Source: an uncultured Polaribacter sp. (GTDB lineage Bacteria > Bacteroidota > Bacteroidia > Flavobacteriales > Flavobacteriaceae). Taken from it: a stretch of 64,000 bases of DNA. Positions 17,601 through 25,043 of this stretch are shown one piece after another; the first letter of the stretch is position 1, and the number at the start of each line of letters is the position of its first letter. Below the pieces are notes generated by a model, which saw only the letters and a program-made list of their open reading frames with translations, was not told where the DNA came from and did not search any database. The position numbers and the translations under genes were made by a program. Where the stretch lies: NCBI RefSeq assembly GCF_947500975.1, contig NZ_CANMUE010000002.1, positions 310,001-374,000 on the forward strand, read 5' to 3'.

Positions 17601-18184
17601 TTTTTGCCATTGGAGAGATAGCGGAATTTGACAATAAATTGTTTGGTATTACATCTGCGGCAGAAGAACAAGCGGGCATTTTAGCCAACTTTATTGCGGG
17701 TGATATTAGCGAAGCTTACAAAGGTTCTGTTTTAATGAACATTTTAAAATTTAACGATTTAAACTTATGTAGTATTGGAGAAATTACGGTTCCAGAAAAT
17801 GATCCAAGTTATGAAGAAATTATTTTTACTGACATTTCTAAACGTTATTATAAAAAATGTATTGTTAAAGACGATTTGTTAATTGGCGCCGTTTTAATGG
17901 GTGATAAAAACGAGTTTGCTGAATTCAAAACCATGATTGAAAGCAAAATTGAAATGTCTGACAAGCGAAATACATTGTTGAGAGGCGCATCAAATGATAC
18001 TCCTGTTTTAGGAAAATTAGTGTGTTCTTGTAGTCAAGTTGGTGAAGGAAATATTAAAGAAGCCGTTCAAAAAGGGTGTACAAATTTTACAGAATTATGT
18101 AACAAAACAGGTGCTGGTTTAGGCTGTGGAAGTTGTAAAACAGAAGTTAGAGAAATTCTAAACAATACAAAAGTAGGTGTATGA
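14663..18184 (+). CDS. nasA: Assimilatory nitrate reductase, catalytic domain fused to FAD and BFD-like electron-transfer modules
   Basis: 1173 residues, longer than a stand-alone NasA. Part 1 (1-690): molybdopterin oxidoreductase with a [4Fe-4S] site C10-x2-C13-x3-C17 and C45 (CSYCGVGCG, KGMLCSKG) and bis-MGD domains (GANPAWCHPILFRR, TGQPNAMGGREVGGMANL). Part 2 (about 700-1090): FAD/NAD(P)-binding reductase like the front of NirB or NasB/C (IIIAGAGAAAFRFLQN, VVIVGGGLLGLELAAAM, IFAIGEIAEF). Part 3 (about 1117-1165): BFD-like [2Fe-2S] domain (CSCSQVGEGNIKEA ... GAGLGCGSC). It reduces nitrate to nitrite in the cytoplasm. The fusion joins catalytic and electron-input parts in one chain. It overlaps the next gene by 4 bases. 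Confidence 0.93.
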   Translation: MMKNEIKTTCSYCGVGCGIIVKKDINNKVFVEGDKDHPVNKGMLCSKGMNLHYVANDTSDRILYPEMRWSRSHPRERVSWDTALDRAANVFKSIIKKHGPDAVAFYVSGQSLTEEYYIANKLTKGFLGTNNIDTNSRLCMSSAVVGYKKTFGEDSVPISYADIELADCFLITGANPAWCHPILFRRIEKHKEENPNVKIIVIDPRKTDSANFADLHLQLTPGTDVILYNAIGRCLYSSGLIDEDFIKKHTQGFDDYKKIIFDTSLKQASKMCGVSKDDIKKAAEMIGLSKGFISMWAMGLNQSVIGTDKNVSLLNLSLITGQVGKPGSGPFSLTGQPNAMGGREVGGMANLLAVHKDLQNEEHRREVAQFWGVDKISAKPGLTATEMFDTLESGKLKAVWIACTNPLVSMPNSHQIEKAMANSKFVVVQEISHKSDTVNYADLVLPAAAWLEKEGTMTNSERRISYLPKEIEAPGEARPDVEIFCDFAQRMGFRGFNYNSAEEIYDEYASMTKGTNIDVSFLNYDRLKNEGTFQWPVNEYRHKGTPRLFEDKKFYTPSQKAIFNIPSTIENTSIKTSQEFPLILTTGRVRDQWHTMTKTGKVSRLKTHYPKPVLEINAIDAYLNNIKDGDITEIKSKNGVVRVRAKITDAIKEGVVFLPMHWGKVLQSNLNRANNLTNVHVDPVSKEPDFKFTSVSVSKYKKPKEKIIIAGAGAAAFRFLQNYRDYNEVDEIHVFSKEKNLFYNRVLLPEYITEELTWEQLLKIKNTELSNLDIKIHPETIIKNIDKKTRIVTDSNGETHTFDKLILATGSRAFIPKDVQIDLPGRFTMRNKIDADRFKNYLDNTGLPPEEQHVVIVGGGLLGLELAAAMKHKNVKITIVQRASRLMERQLDKISSKLLSLDVQERGIQIYFDNEVSTVFDDEDTGELTINLKSGKYITANAIVYAIGTRPNIEIAKSSGIVCGRGVKVNQHLQSSHPDIFAIGEIAEFDNKLFGITSAAEEQAGILANFIAGDISEAYKGSVLMNILKFNDLNLCSIGEITVPENDPSYEEIIFTDISKRYYKKCIVKDDLLIGAVLMGDKNEFAEFKTMIESKIEMSDKRNTLLRGASNDTPVLGKLVCSCSQVGEGNIKEAVQKGCTNFTELCNKTGAGLGCGSCKTEVREILNNTKVGV

Positions 18185-19614
18185 GCAATCAATTAAATAG
18201 ATTAATCGTTAAAGGTGGAGTTTTATCTCCTGGAGAATTAAAATATATTTGTGAATCTGTAGAGAATTTAGGATTAAAAACCATTTCTTTTGGTTCTAGA
18301 CAAGATATTTTATTGCCCAAAAAAGTAAACACTGAAGACCTGGCACAATTTGAAAAATTAAAAGTTGTAGAAGCTGATGAAGTTGGTATAGAAAACATTG
18401 TTTCTTCATACGTTTGTGCAGATATTTTTCCGAGTACTTCTTGGTTAACTGGAGACAGATATTTGTATCTTTTAGAGCAGTTTCGTTCAAAATCCAAGTT
18501 AAAAATAAATATCACAGATCCAAAACAACGTTTAGTTCCTTTGTTTACAGGGCATATAAACTTTATTGCCTCAGAACATGAAGACTATTGGTATTTGTAT
18601 GTGAGATTACCAGAATGGAAAAAAACACAAATGTATCCTGCATTAATTTATAGTTGGGATTTAGATAAAATTGAAACAGCAATTGAAGATATTCTTCAAG
18701 AAGAACCAGAAACAATTGAAACTATTTTTGAGCTAGTAAGTGATGCAGTTGACACAAATAATAGAACTGTAGATAAACCTTTAGAGGTTCCTTTTTACCC
18801 TTTTCCTTATTTTGAAGGGATGAACAAAATAGGAATAGATAAATACTGGTTGGGACTTTATTGGAGAAATAATAAATATGATATTTCTTTCTTAAAAGAT
18901 ATGTGCGAATTATGTTCTGAAAACAAGATTGGTAAAATATCTATTACGCCTTGGAAATCTTTTATTGTAAAAGGAATTCCGAGAGAGTCTAAACTGATTT
19001 GGGAAAAGTTTTTAGGAAAAAGAGGAATCAATGTACGTCATTCAATGTTAGAATTAAACTGGCATTTACCTGTGGCAAATAAAGATGCATTAAATCTTAA
19101 AAAATACTTAGTTTCTAATTTTGATCAAAATGATATTAGTACGTATGGTTTAACTTTTGGAATTACCGATTACAACAAAGCTTCTTATTATTTTACATCT
19201 ATAGTTATTGAAAAAAATAAACAACCAGAAATGATTGGAAATTTTCAAACCAGGGATACCTATAATTTATTGTATGCTAAGAATTTTGATCCAAATACAA
19301 GGCAATACATTATGCATGTTCAAGATGTAGATAAGGTAGAATTACCTGGTTTATTGATGGAATTGAGTCAGTTATATTTTGATCAATTAGGTAGTCAAAA
19401 AGAAGAAGAACAAGAGATTGAAATAGAAAAAGAAAGTATAGAATTAGAAGTATATCAATGTCAAGATTGTTTAACAATTTATGATGAAGCTTTTGGAGAT
19501 TTTACCCAAGAAATTGCTCCAGAAACATTTTTTAAAGAGTTACCAGAAACATATGAGTGTTCACTTTGCGAAGCGCCTAAAACCAATTTTAAGAAAGTAG
19601 TATTAGTAAAATAA
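18181..19614 (+). CDS. Sulfite/nitrite-reductase-like protein with C-terminal rubredoxin domain
   Basis: 477 residues, translationally coupled (ATGA) to the nitrate reductase. The N-terminal 400 residues have the ferredoxin-like half-domain pattern of nitrite/sulfite reductases (MSNQLNRLIVKGGVLSPGEL, ISITPWKSFIVKGI) but no siroheme cysteine motifs that I can find. The C-terminus (about 425-477) is a rubredoxin: YQCQDCLTIYDEAFGDF ... YECSLCEAP with two CxxC pairs binding iron. It is presumably an electron carrier or assembly partner of the fused nitrate reductase. This is inferred from position and domains. Confidence 0.75.
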   Translation: MSNQLNRLIVKGGVLSPGELKYICESVENLGLKTISFGSRQDILLPKKVNTEDLAQFEKLKVVEADEVGIENIVSSYVCADIFPSTSWLTGDRYLYLLEQFRSKSKLKINITDPKQRLVPLFTGHINFIASEHEDYWYLYVRLPEWKKTQMYPALIYSWDLDKIETAIEDILQEEPETIETIFELVSDAVDTNNRTVDKPLEVPFYPFPYFEGMNKIGIDKYWLGLYWRNNKYDISFLKDMCELCSENKIGKISITPWKSFIVKGIPRESKLIWEKFLGKRGINVRHSMLELNWHLPVANKDALNLKKYLVSNFDQNDISTYGLTFGITDYNKASYYFTSIVIEKNKQPEMIGNFQTRDTYNLLYAKNFDPNTRQYIMHVQDVDKVELPGLLMELSQLYFDQLGSQKEEEQEIEIEKESIELEVYQCQDCLTIYDEAFGDFTQEIAPETFFKELPETYECSLCEAPKTNFKKVVLVK

Positions 19615-19638
19615 ATAGTTTAATATCAAAAAAAATAG

Positions 19639-20391
19639 TTGACTTTACATCAAAACATAGCATTAAAAAACTCAAGAAAAGTAATAACTGATTTCTCTTG
19701 TGCTTCTTGTATTAATATAAATTGTTTAATTAAAAAAAATCTTAATACTGTTACAAATGCAAGTTTTATTGAAAATAAAAAAACTTTAAAGTGTAAAAAA
19801 GGACAGCAATTCATTATTGAAGGTGCTCCTGTAAACGGCTTGTTTTTTATTTTAAAAGGAGTTGTAAAAGTTTTTAGAACCGGTATTAATGGTAGAGAGC
19901 AAATAGTTCGTTTTGCAAAAGAAGGAGAAATTATTGGTCATCGTGGTTTTGGTACAGAAGAATATTATTCAATTGGTGCAATTGCTTTAAAAGATGCAGT
20001 TTTGTGTTATTTTTCTAAAGATGATTTACAAGAAGCGTTGTTAAAAAACCCAAAATTTGGATATGATATGATGCTTTTTTATGCAAACGAATTAAATAAA
20101 AGCGAATCTAAAGTAAAGTCTATTTCTCAAATGACGGTTCGTGAACGTGTAATAGATACGCTACTTTACATCCATAGAAAATTTGGTAATTTAAGAGGTT
20201 TTTTAAACTTACCTTTAAGTAGAAAAGAATATGCAGATTATGCAGGTACTACAGAAGAGCAAGTCATTAGAATTTTTTCTGCACTTAAAAAAGAAGGGTT
20301 GATTACTGCACAAGCCAAAAAAATAAGCATCACCAATATTCAAAATTTAAAAAACGAAATTAGTGAGCATAATTATTATTTAGATTCTTAA
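19639..20391 (+). CDS. FNR-type (Crp/Fnr family) regulator with four candidate [4Fe-4S] cysteines
   Basis: 250 residues with a TTG start at 19639; there is no ATG early enough to keep the N-terminal cysteines. Cys21, Cys24 and Cys29 (CASCININC) plus Cys123 (DAVLCYF) match the spacing of C20, C23, C29 and C122 of E. coli FNR, so an oxygen- or NO-sensitive cluster is likely. A cyclic-nucleotide-binding-type beta barrel (about 45-150) is followed by a dimer helix and a helix-turn-helix; the recognition helix reads TTEEQVIRIFSALKKEGL, keeping the Glu and Arg of the family. It lies between the reductase and transporter operons and is the best candidate to bind the AAGTA-N4-TACTT boxes. Confidence 0.88.
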   Translation: MTLHQNIALKNSRKVITDFSCASCININCLIKKNLNTVTNASFIENKKTLKCKKGQQFIIEGAPVNGLFFILKGVVKVFRTGINGREQIVRFAKEGEIIGHRGFGTEEYYSIGAIALKDAVLCYFSKDDLQEALLKNPKFGYDMMLFYANELNKSESKVKSISQMTVRERVIDTLLYIHRKFGNLRGFLNLPLSRKEYADYAGTTEEQVIRIFSALKKEGLITAQAKKISITNIQNLKNEISEHNYYLDS

Positions 20392-20453
20392 ATCACCTAA
20401 ATAAATATTTCTTTCTGAGTGTATTAAATTCTTTTTTTACTGATCCTTATAGC

Positions 20454-20489
20454 AAACCCTTCAAGTTTTAAAAACTTGAAGGGTTTTTT
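20454..20489 (+). terminator. Strong Rho-independent terminator after the FNR-like gene
   Basis: Long stem with AAACCCTTCAAGTT pairing with AACTTGAAGGGTTT, short A-rich loop, then a T run. It isolates the regulator from the nrt promoter region. Confidence 0.9.
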
Positions 20490-20719
20490 ACGTATAAAAA
20501 TTTACATTAAAAATAAGTACGTAAACTTTATACGTACTTATTTTTTAAAATAAAGATTTAATAATGAATTGTTTGTGGTTTTTATATGTTTTATAGCATC
20601 TTTTTTTATGTTTAAAAAAGAGGTATAAATATGTGTATTGTCATAAGTTGCAAGTGTGTATACTTATATATTTGTTAAAAAAATAAGTATTAATACGTAT
20701 ATTATTAAATTATCATAAA
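20490..20719 (+). promoter_or_regulatory. Control region of the nrt transporter operon
   Basis: With the preceding terminator it fills the 328-base gap before the transporter. Seen here: a perfect inverted repeat with 15-base arms (AAAAATAAGTACGTA at 20509-20523 and its complement at 20531-20545, spacer AACTTTA); a motif box AAGTGTGTATACTT at 20652-20665 beside the -7 element TATATTTG at 20667-20674; and another box AAGTATTAATACGT at 20685-20698. The two promoter-proximal boxes are centred 33 bp apart, three helical turns. Confidence 0.6.
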
Positions 20720-22108
20720 ATGAAATCTTTATTTAAAAAATCAACCTACATTTTACCAGCAGCAATGTTACTATTTGCTTGCGGGGGTAAAGAAACCAAA
20801 AAGACAGCAACAGAAACGGTTGTTGCTAAAACATCAAAAACTAAAACATTAGAAATTGAGAAGCCTCAGTTAACTTTTGGTTTTATCAAATTAACAGATA
20901 TGGCTCCTTTAGCAATTGCTAAAGAAAAAGGGTTTTTCGAAGATGAAGGATTATTTGTTTCTGTTGAAGCGCAGTCTAACTGGAAAAATGTTTTAGACAG
21001 AGTTATTGATGGTCAATTAGATGGCTCACACATGTTAGCAGGTCAGCCAATTGCAGCTGGTGCTGGTTTTGGACGTCAGGCTAAATTAGTAACTCCTTTT
21101 TCTATGGATTTAAACGGAAATGGAATTACTGTTTCTAACGATGTTTGGTCTAAAATGAAGCCAAATGTGCCAAAAGATTCTGATGGAAAACCAATTCATC
21201 CAATAAAAGCTGATGCTTTAAAACCAGTAATTACAGAATATAAAAATTCTGGAAAAGCGTTTAAAATGGGAATGGTTTTCCCTGTGTCAACTCATAATTA
21301 TGAGATTAGATATTGGTTAGCAGCTGCAGGAATTCACCCAGGTATGTACACTAAAGAAAACGTACAAGGTCAAATTGATGCTGAAGTTTTATTATCAGTA
21401 ACACCTCCGCCACAAATGCCAGCAACGCTAGAAGCAGGTACGATTTATGGATATTGTGTAGGTGAGCCTTGGAATCAACAAGCTGTTTTTAAAGGAATAG
21501 GTGTTCCTGTAGTTACAAATTATGATATCTGGAAAAACAATCCTGAAAAAGTATTTGTAATGACGGATAAGTTTGTAAAAGAAAATCCAAATACTGCAAT
21601 TGCAGTAACCAAAGCTTTAATTAGAGCAGGTAAATGGTTAGATAAACCAGAAAATAGAAAAGAAGCTGTAGAAATTTTATCAATGTCTCAATATGTTGGA
21701 GCGCCAGTAGAAGTTTTAGCAAATTCTATGACAGGTACTTTTGAGTTCGAAAAAGGAGATAAGCGTGATATGCCTGACTTTAACGTATTCTATAAATACA
21801 ATGCAACTTATCCTTTTTATTCTGATGGAATCTGGTTCTTAACACAAATGAGAAGATGGGGGCAAATTCCTGATGCAAAATCAGCAGATTGGTATTCATC
21901 AACTATTAAAGATATATACAGACCAGATATCTGGAAAAAAGCAGCACAACTTTTAGTTGAAGAAGGTAATATACCTGCAACAGATATTCCTGCAACTGAT
22001 GGTTACAAACCAGCAACAGCAGATTTTATAGACGGTACTACTTATGATGCTAAAGATCCAATTGGATACATCAATAGTTTTAAAATAGGAAACAAGGATA
22101 AAAAATAA
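20720..22108 (+). CDS. nrtA: Nitrate ABC transporter substrate-binding lipoprotein (CmpA/NrtA family)
   Basis: 462 residues. Lipobox at Cys21 ([17 protein letters not shown]), so it is membrane-anchored in the periplasm. The body matches NrtA/CmpA-type binding proteins: [83 protein letters not shown]. These segments line the nitrate/nitrite pocket in the family. First gene of the nrtABCD operon, behind a promoter with FNR-like boxes. Confidence 0.92.
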   Translation: MKSLFKKSTYILPAAMLLFACGGKETKKTATETVVAKTSKTKTLEIEKPQLTFGFIKLTDMAPLAIAKEKGFFEDEGLFVSVEAQSNWKNVLDRVIDGQLDGSHMLAGQPIAAGAGFGRQAKLVTPFSMDLNGNGITVSNDVWSKMKPNVPKDSDGKPIHPIKADALKPVITEYKNSGKAFKMGMVFPVSTHNYEIRYWLAAAGIHPGMYTKENVQGQIDAEVLLSVTPPPQMPATLEAGTIYGYCVGEPWNQQAVFKGIGVPVVTNYDIWKNNPEKVFVMTDKFVKENPNTAIAVTKALIRAGKWLDKPENRKEAVEILSMSQYVGAPVEVLANSMTGTFEFEKGDKRDMPDFNVFYKYNATYPFYSDGIWFLTQMRRWGQIPDAKSADWYSSTIKDIYRPDIWKKAAQLLVEEGNIPATDIPATDGYKPATADFIDGTTYDAKDPIGYINSFKIGNKDKK

Positions 22109-22129
22109 TCTCCATTTTTTTAAGAAATT

Positions 22130-23236
22130 ATGAAAGCAAGTATAGCATTAGGAAGAGTGACTAAATTTATAGGTTTAGGTTTTTTAACAAGTATAAAAGA
22201 TTTATTTACTGGAAAGTTAGAAAAAGAAGATTTTAAAAACTTCTTACGCAAGGCTGTGGTGCCTCTTGCTTCCATTTTCTTATTTTTAGGTATGTGGCAT
22301 TTAGGTTCAAAATCATTATATAATATTGAGGCCGAATTTAAAATTGAAAAAGCATTAAAAGATCAAGGTCAAGCAGCAGCAGAAGCTTTAAAAACCTGTA
22401 TAGCTTCTGGCGAATCTAGTTGTCAGCCAAATACATTGCCATCTCCTGCTCAAGTATGGGAATCTTTTCAATCTTTATTAAGAGACCATAATATTATAAG
22501 TGCAGACAAAGCTGCTTTTATAGAAAAAACGGCAGCTTTAAATGAAAAAAGAATTGCAGCAGGTAAAGATGCTATTGTGTATACAGGAAGACCATCATTT
22601 GTAGATCAAATATTTAGAAGTTTGCAAACCGTATTTGCTGGTTTTCTATTAGCATTGTTAATAGCTGTACCGCTAGGTATTTTTATAGGATTAAGTCCAA
22701 CTTTAAAAAGTGCTTTCAATTGGTTTATACAAATCTTTAAGCCAGTATCTCCTGTAGTTTGGTATTTGTTGGTTTTTATGATTGTAAAAACAGTATTAAT
22801 TGGTTCTACAGATGATAGTTCATTTACCATCTCATTTATAAGTGTTGGTTTATGTTCTATGTGGGCAACTTTGGTAAATACTGCTATGGGGGTTTCTTCT
22901 GTAGATAAAGATTTTATAAATGTAGCAAAAGTGTTAAAACTAGGTACGTTTCAAAAAATATTTAAAGTTGTTTTACCATCTTCATTACCATTAATATTTA
23001 CAGGTTTAAAAATTACATTATCAGTTGCTTGGATGGTTTTAATTGCAATTGAATTATTAGCACAAAGTCCTGGTTTAGGGTTATTTGTTTGGGAAGAATT
23101 TCAAAATGGAGCTAATGATTCTAATGCAAAAATTATTGTAGCAATGTTTGCAATTGGTATCATCGGATTTTTGTTAGACAGAATAATGTTAAGTATTCAA
23201 AACTGGGTGTCTTTTGATAAACAAGATGCAATTTAA
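22130..23236 (+). CDS. nrtB: Nitrate ABC transporter permease
   Basis: 368 residues, 21 bases after nrtA. An N-terminal membrane segment (about 42-60) is followed by a soluble insert of about 100 residues (EAEFKIEKALKDQGQ to FVDQIFRSLQ) holding CIASGESSCQPN, then the usual permease core with several helices and the EAA-like loop SVDKDFINVAKVLKLGTFQKIFKVVLPSSLPLIFTGLKI. It forms the membrane channel of the importer. The insert is larger than in cyanobacterial NrtB. Confidence 0.88.
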   Translation: MKASIALGRVTKFIGLGFLTSIKDLFTGKLEKEDFKNFLRKAVVPLASIFLFLGMWHLGSKSLYNIEAEFKIEKALKDQGQAAAEALKTCIASGESSCQPNTLPSPAQVWESFQSLLRDHNIISADKAAFIEKTAALNEKRIAAGKDAIVYTGRPSFVDQIFRSLQTVFAGFLLALLIAVPLGIFIGLSPTLKSAFNWFIQIFKPVSPVVWYLLVFMIVKTVLIGSTDDSSFTISFISVGLCSMWATLVNTAMGVSSVDKDFINVAKVLKLGTFQKIFKVVLPSSLPLIFTGLKITLSVAWMVLIAIELLAQSPGLGLFVWEEFQNGANDSNAKIIVAMFAIGIIGFLLDRIMLSIQNWVSFDKQDAI

Positions 23237-23324
23237 GAACATGTAATTGTTTATTTGTTTAAAAGAGTAATATTAAGAAAATCAATTAAACATTTATTCA
23301 GTTCAACAATTTAACATCAAAAAA

Positions 23325-24173
23325 ATGGCATATTTAGAGCTTAAAAATATTAATAAAACCTATGGTCAAGGAGAAAATGAGACAGAAGTATTGTCTAACA
23401 TTAACTTGAAAATAGAGGAAGGAGAGTTTGTTGCTATTGTTGGTTTTACAGGAAGTGGAAAAACAACTTTGGTAAATTTAATTAATGGTTTAATAGCACC
23501 AACCAGCGGAGAGGTTTTGTTTAAAGGAAAACCTGTTGTTGGTACAAGTCATGAGCGTGGAGTAATCTTTCAAAACTATTCTTTATTGCCTTGGTTAACA
23601 GTTGAACAAAACGTTATTATGGCAGTTAAAGCTGCGTTTCCAAAACGCCAAAAATCGGTATGGAAACGTAAAGCTGCTTATTATATTGAAATGGTTAATC
23701 TAACGCCAGCAATCAATAAATTACCGAAAGAATTATCAGGAGGAATGCGTCAAAGAGTTGCAGTAGCAAGAGCTTTGGCAATGAAGCCAGATATGATTAT
23801 TATGGATGAACCTTTAGGTGCACTAGATGCATTAACCCGTGGAAATTTACAAGATCAAATTCTAAATATTTGGGGTAAAGATAAGCGTACAGCTTTATTA
23901 ATTACAAATGATGTTGATGAAGGTATTTATATGGCAGACAGAATTATTCCATTACGTCCGGGACCAAATGCAACTTTAGGACCAGAATTTAAGATTGATC
24001 TAGAGCGTCCAAGAGATAAGACAGAAATGAATGATAGCGAAAGTTTTAAAAAGACAAGAAACGCAATTATTGAATATTTAATGGGAATTGGAGAAGAAAG
24101 AAAATCTGAAGCTAAAAAAGAATATGTGCTACCAGAATTAACTCCAAAAGATTTTGTTAATCAATTTAGATAA
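23325..24173 (+). CDS. nrtC: Nitrate ABC transporter ATP-binding protein
   Basis: 282 residues. Walker A GFTGSGKTT, Q-loop FQNYSLLPW, signature ELSGGMRQRVAVARAL, Walker B MIIMDEPLGALD. The SLLPWLTVEQNV segment is characteristic of the nitrate/sulfonate/taurine importer group. It lacks the C-terminal NrtA-like domain present in cyanobacterial NrtC. Where the H-loop His is expected the sequence reads LLITNDVDEG, with Asn in place of His; the sister ATPase has THDVDEA. Confidence 0.85.
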   Translation: MAYLELKNINKTYGQGENETEVLSNINLKIEEGEFVAIVGFTGSGKTTLVNLINGLIAPTSGEVLFKGKPVVGTSHERGVIFQNYSLLPWLTVEQNVIMAVKAAFPKRQKSVWKRKAAYYIEMVNLTPAINKLPKELSGGMRQRVAVARALAMKPDMIIMDEPLGALDALTRGNLQDQILNIWGKDKRTALLITNDVDEGIYMADRIIPLRPGPNATLGPEFKIDLERPRDKTEMNDSESFKKTRNAIIEYLMGIGEERKSEAKKEYVLPELTPKDFVNQFR

Positions 24174-24178
24174 AAAAG

Positions 24179-25006
24179 ATGAGCATTATAACAGAAAGTA
24201 GTCGTACAAAAGAGGTTTTAGCAAAGAAATATCCTTCTAATGAGGTAATGTTAGATCTAAAAGATTTAAAAAAAGTATATCCAACACCAAAAGGAGATTA
24301 TGTGGTTTTAGAAGATTTAAATCTTCAAATACGTAAAGAAGAATTTGTTACTATTATTGGTCATTCAGGTTGTGGTAAAACAACTATGCTTTCTATGATT
24401 GCGGGTTTAAACCCTATATCTGGTGGTAATATTTCTGTATTAGGAAAACATATAAAGGGACCAGGGCCAGACCGAGGTGTTATTTTTCAATCGCCAAGTT
24501 TAATGCCTTGGATGACCTCCTTACAAAACGTAATGCTAGGAGTAAATCAAGTTTTTCCAAGTGCAACAAAACAACAAAGAACAGATGTTGCTAAATACTA
24601 TTTACAGAAAGTTGGTTTAGAAGATGCTTTTCATAAAAAGGCAAGCGAACTATCTCAAGGAATGCAACAAAGAGTTGGAATTGCAAGAGCGTTTGCAATA
24701 AAACCTAAAGTATTATTGTTAGATGAACCTTTTGGAATGTTAGATTCTTTAACTAGAGGAGAATTACAAGATATTTTAATAGAAATCTGGAACAAAGAAA
24801 AAATTACAGCAGTTATGATTACTCATGATGTAGATGAAGCAATCTTTTTAGCAGACAGAGTAGTTATGATGACAAGTGGACCAAAAGCAAAAATAGGAGA
24901 TGTTTTAGATATCAATTTTGAAAGGCCTAGAACAAGAAAATCAGTTTTAGAACACAATGATTATTATGCATATAGAAAACATTTAATAGATTTTTTAGAA
25001 CATTAA
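24179..25006 (+). CDS. nrtD: Nitrate ABC transporter ATP-binding protein, second copy
   Basis: 275 residues, 5 bases after the first ATPase. Walker A GHSGCGKTT, Q-loop FQSPSLMPW, signature ELSQGMQQRVGIARAF, Walker B LLLDEPFGMLD, H-loop MITHDVDEA. It pairs with the preceding ATPase, probably as a heterodimer in which this chain keeps the complete H-loop. The SxxPWMTS segment groups it with nitrate importers. Confidence 0.87.
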   Translation: MSIITESSRTKEVLAKKYPSNEVMLDLKDLKKVYPTPKGDYVVLEDLNLQIRKEEFVTIIGHSGCGKTTMLSMIAGLNPISGGNISVLGKHIKGPGPDRGVIFQSPSLMPWMTSLQNVMLGVNQVFPSATKQQRTDVAKYYLQKVGLEDAFHKKASELSQGMQQRVGIARAFAIKPKVLLLDEPFGMLDSLTRGELQDILIEIWNKEKITAVMITHDVDEAIFLADRVVMMTSGPKAKIGDVLDINFERPRTRKSVLEHNDYYAYRKHLIDFLEH

Positions 25007-25043
25007 AATAAATACAACACACAAAAATTAAAACAAATAAAAA

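Noticed and set aside
20513..20541. NarL-type heptamers (ATAAGTA and TACTTAT)
   Set aside because: They match the E. coli consensus, but face away from each other 15 bases apart instead of the 7-2-7 layout, and the 5-4-5 dyad explains more sites.
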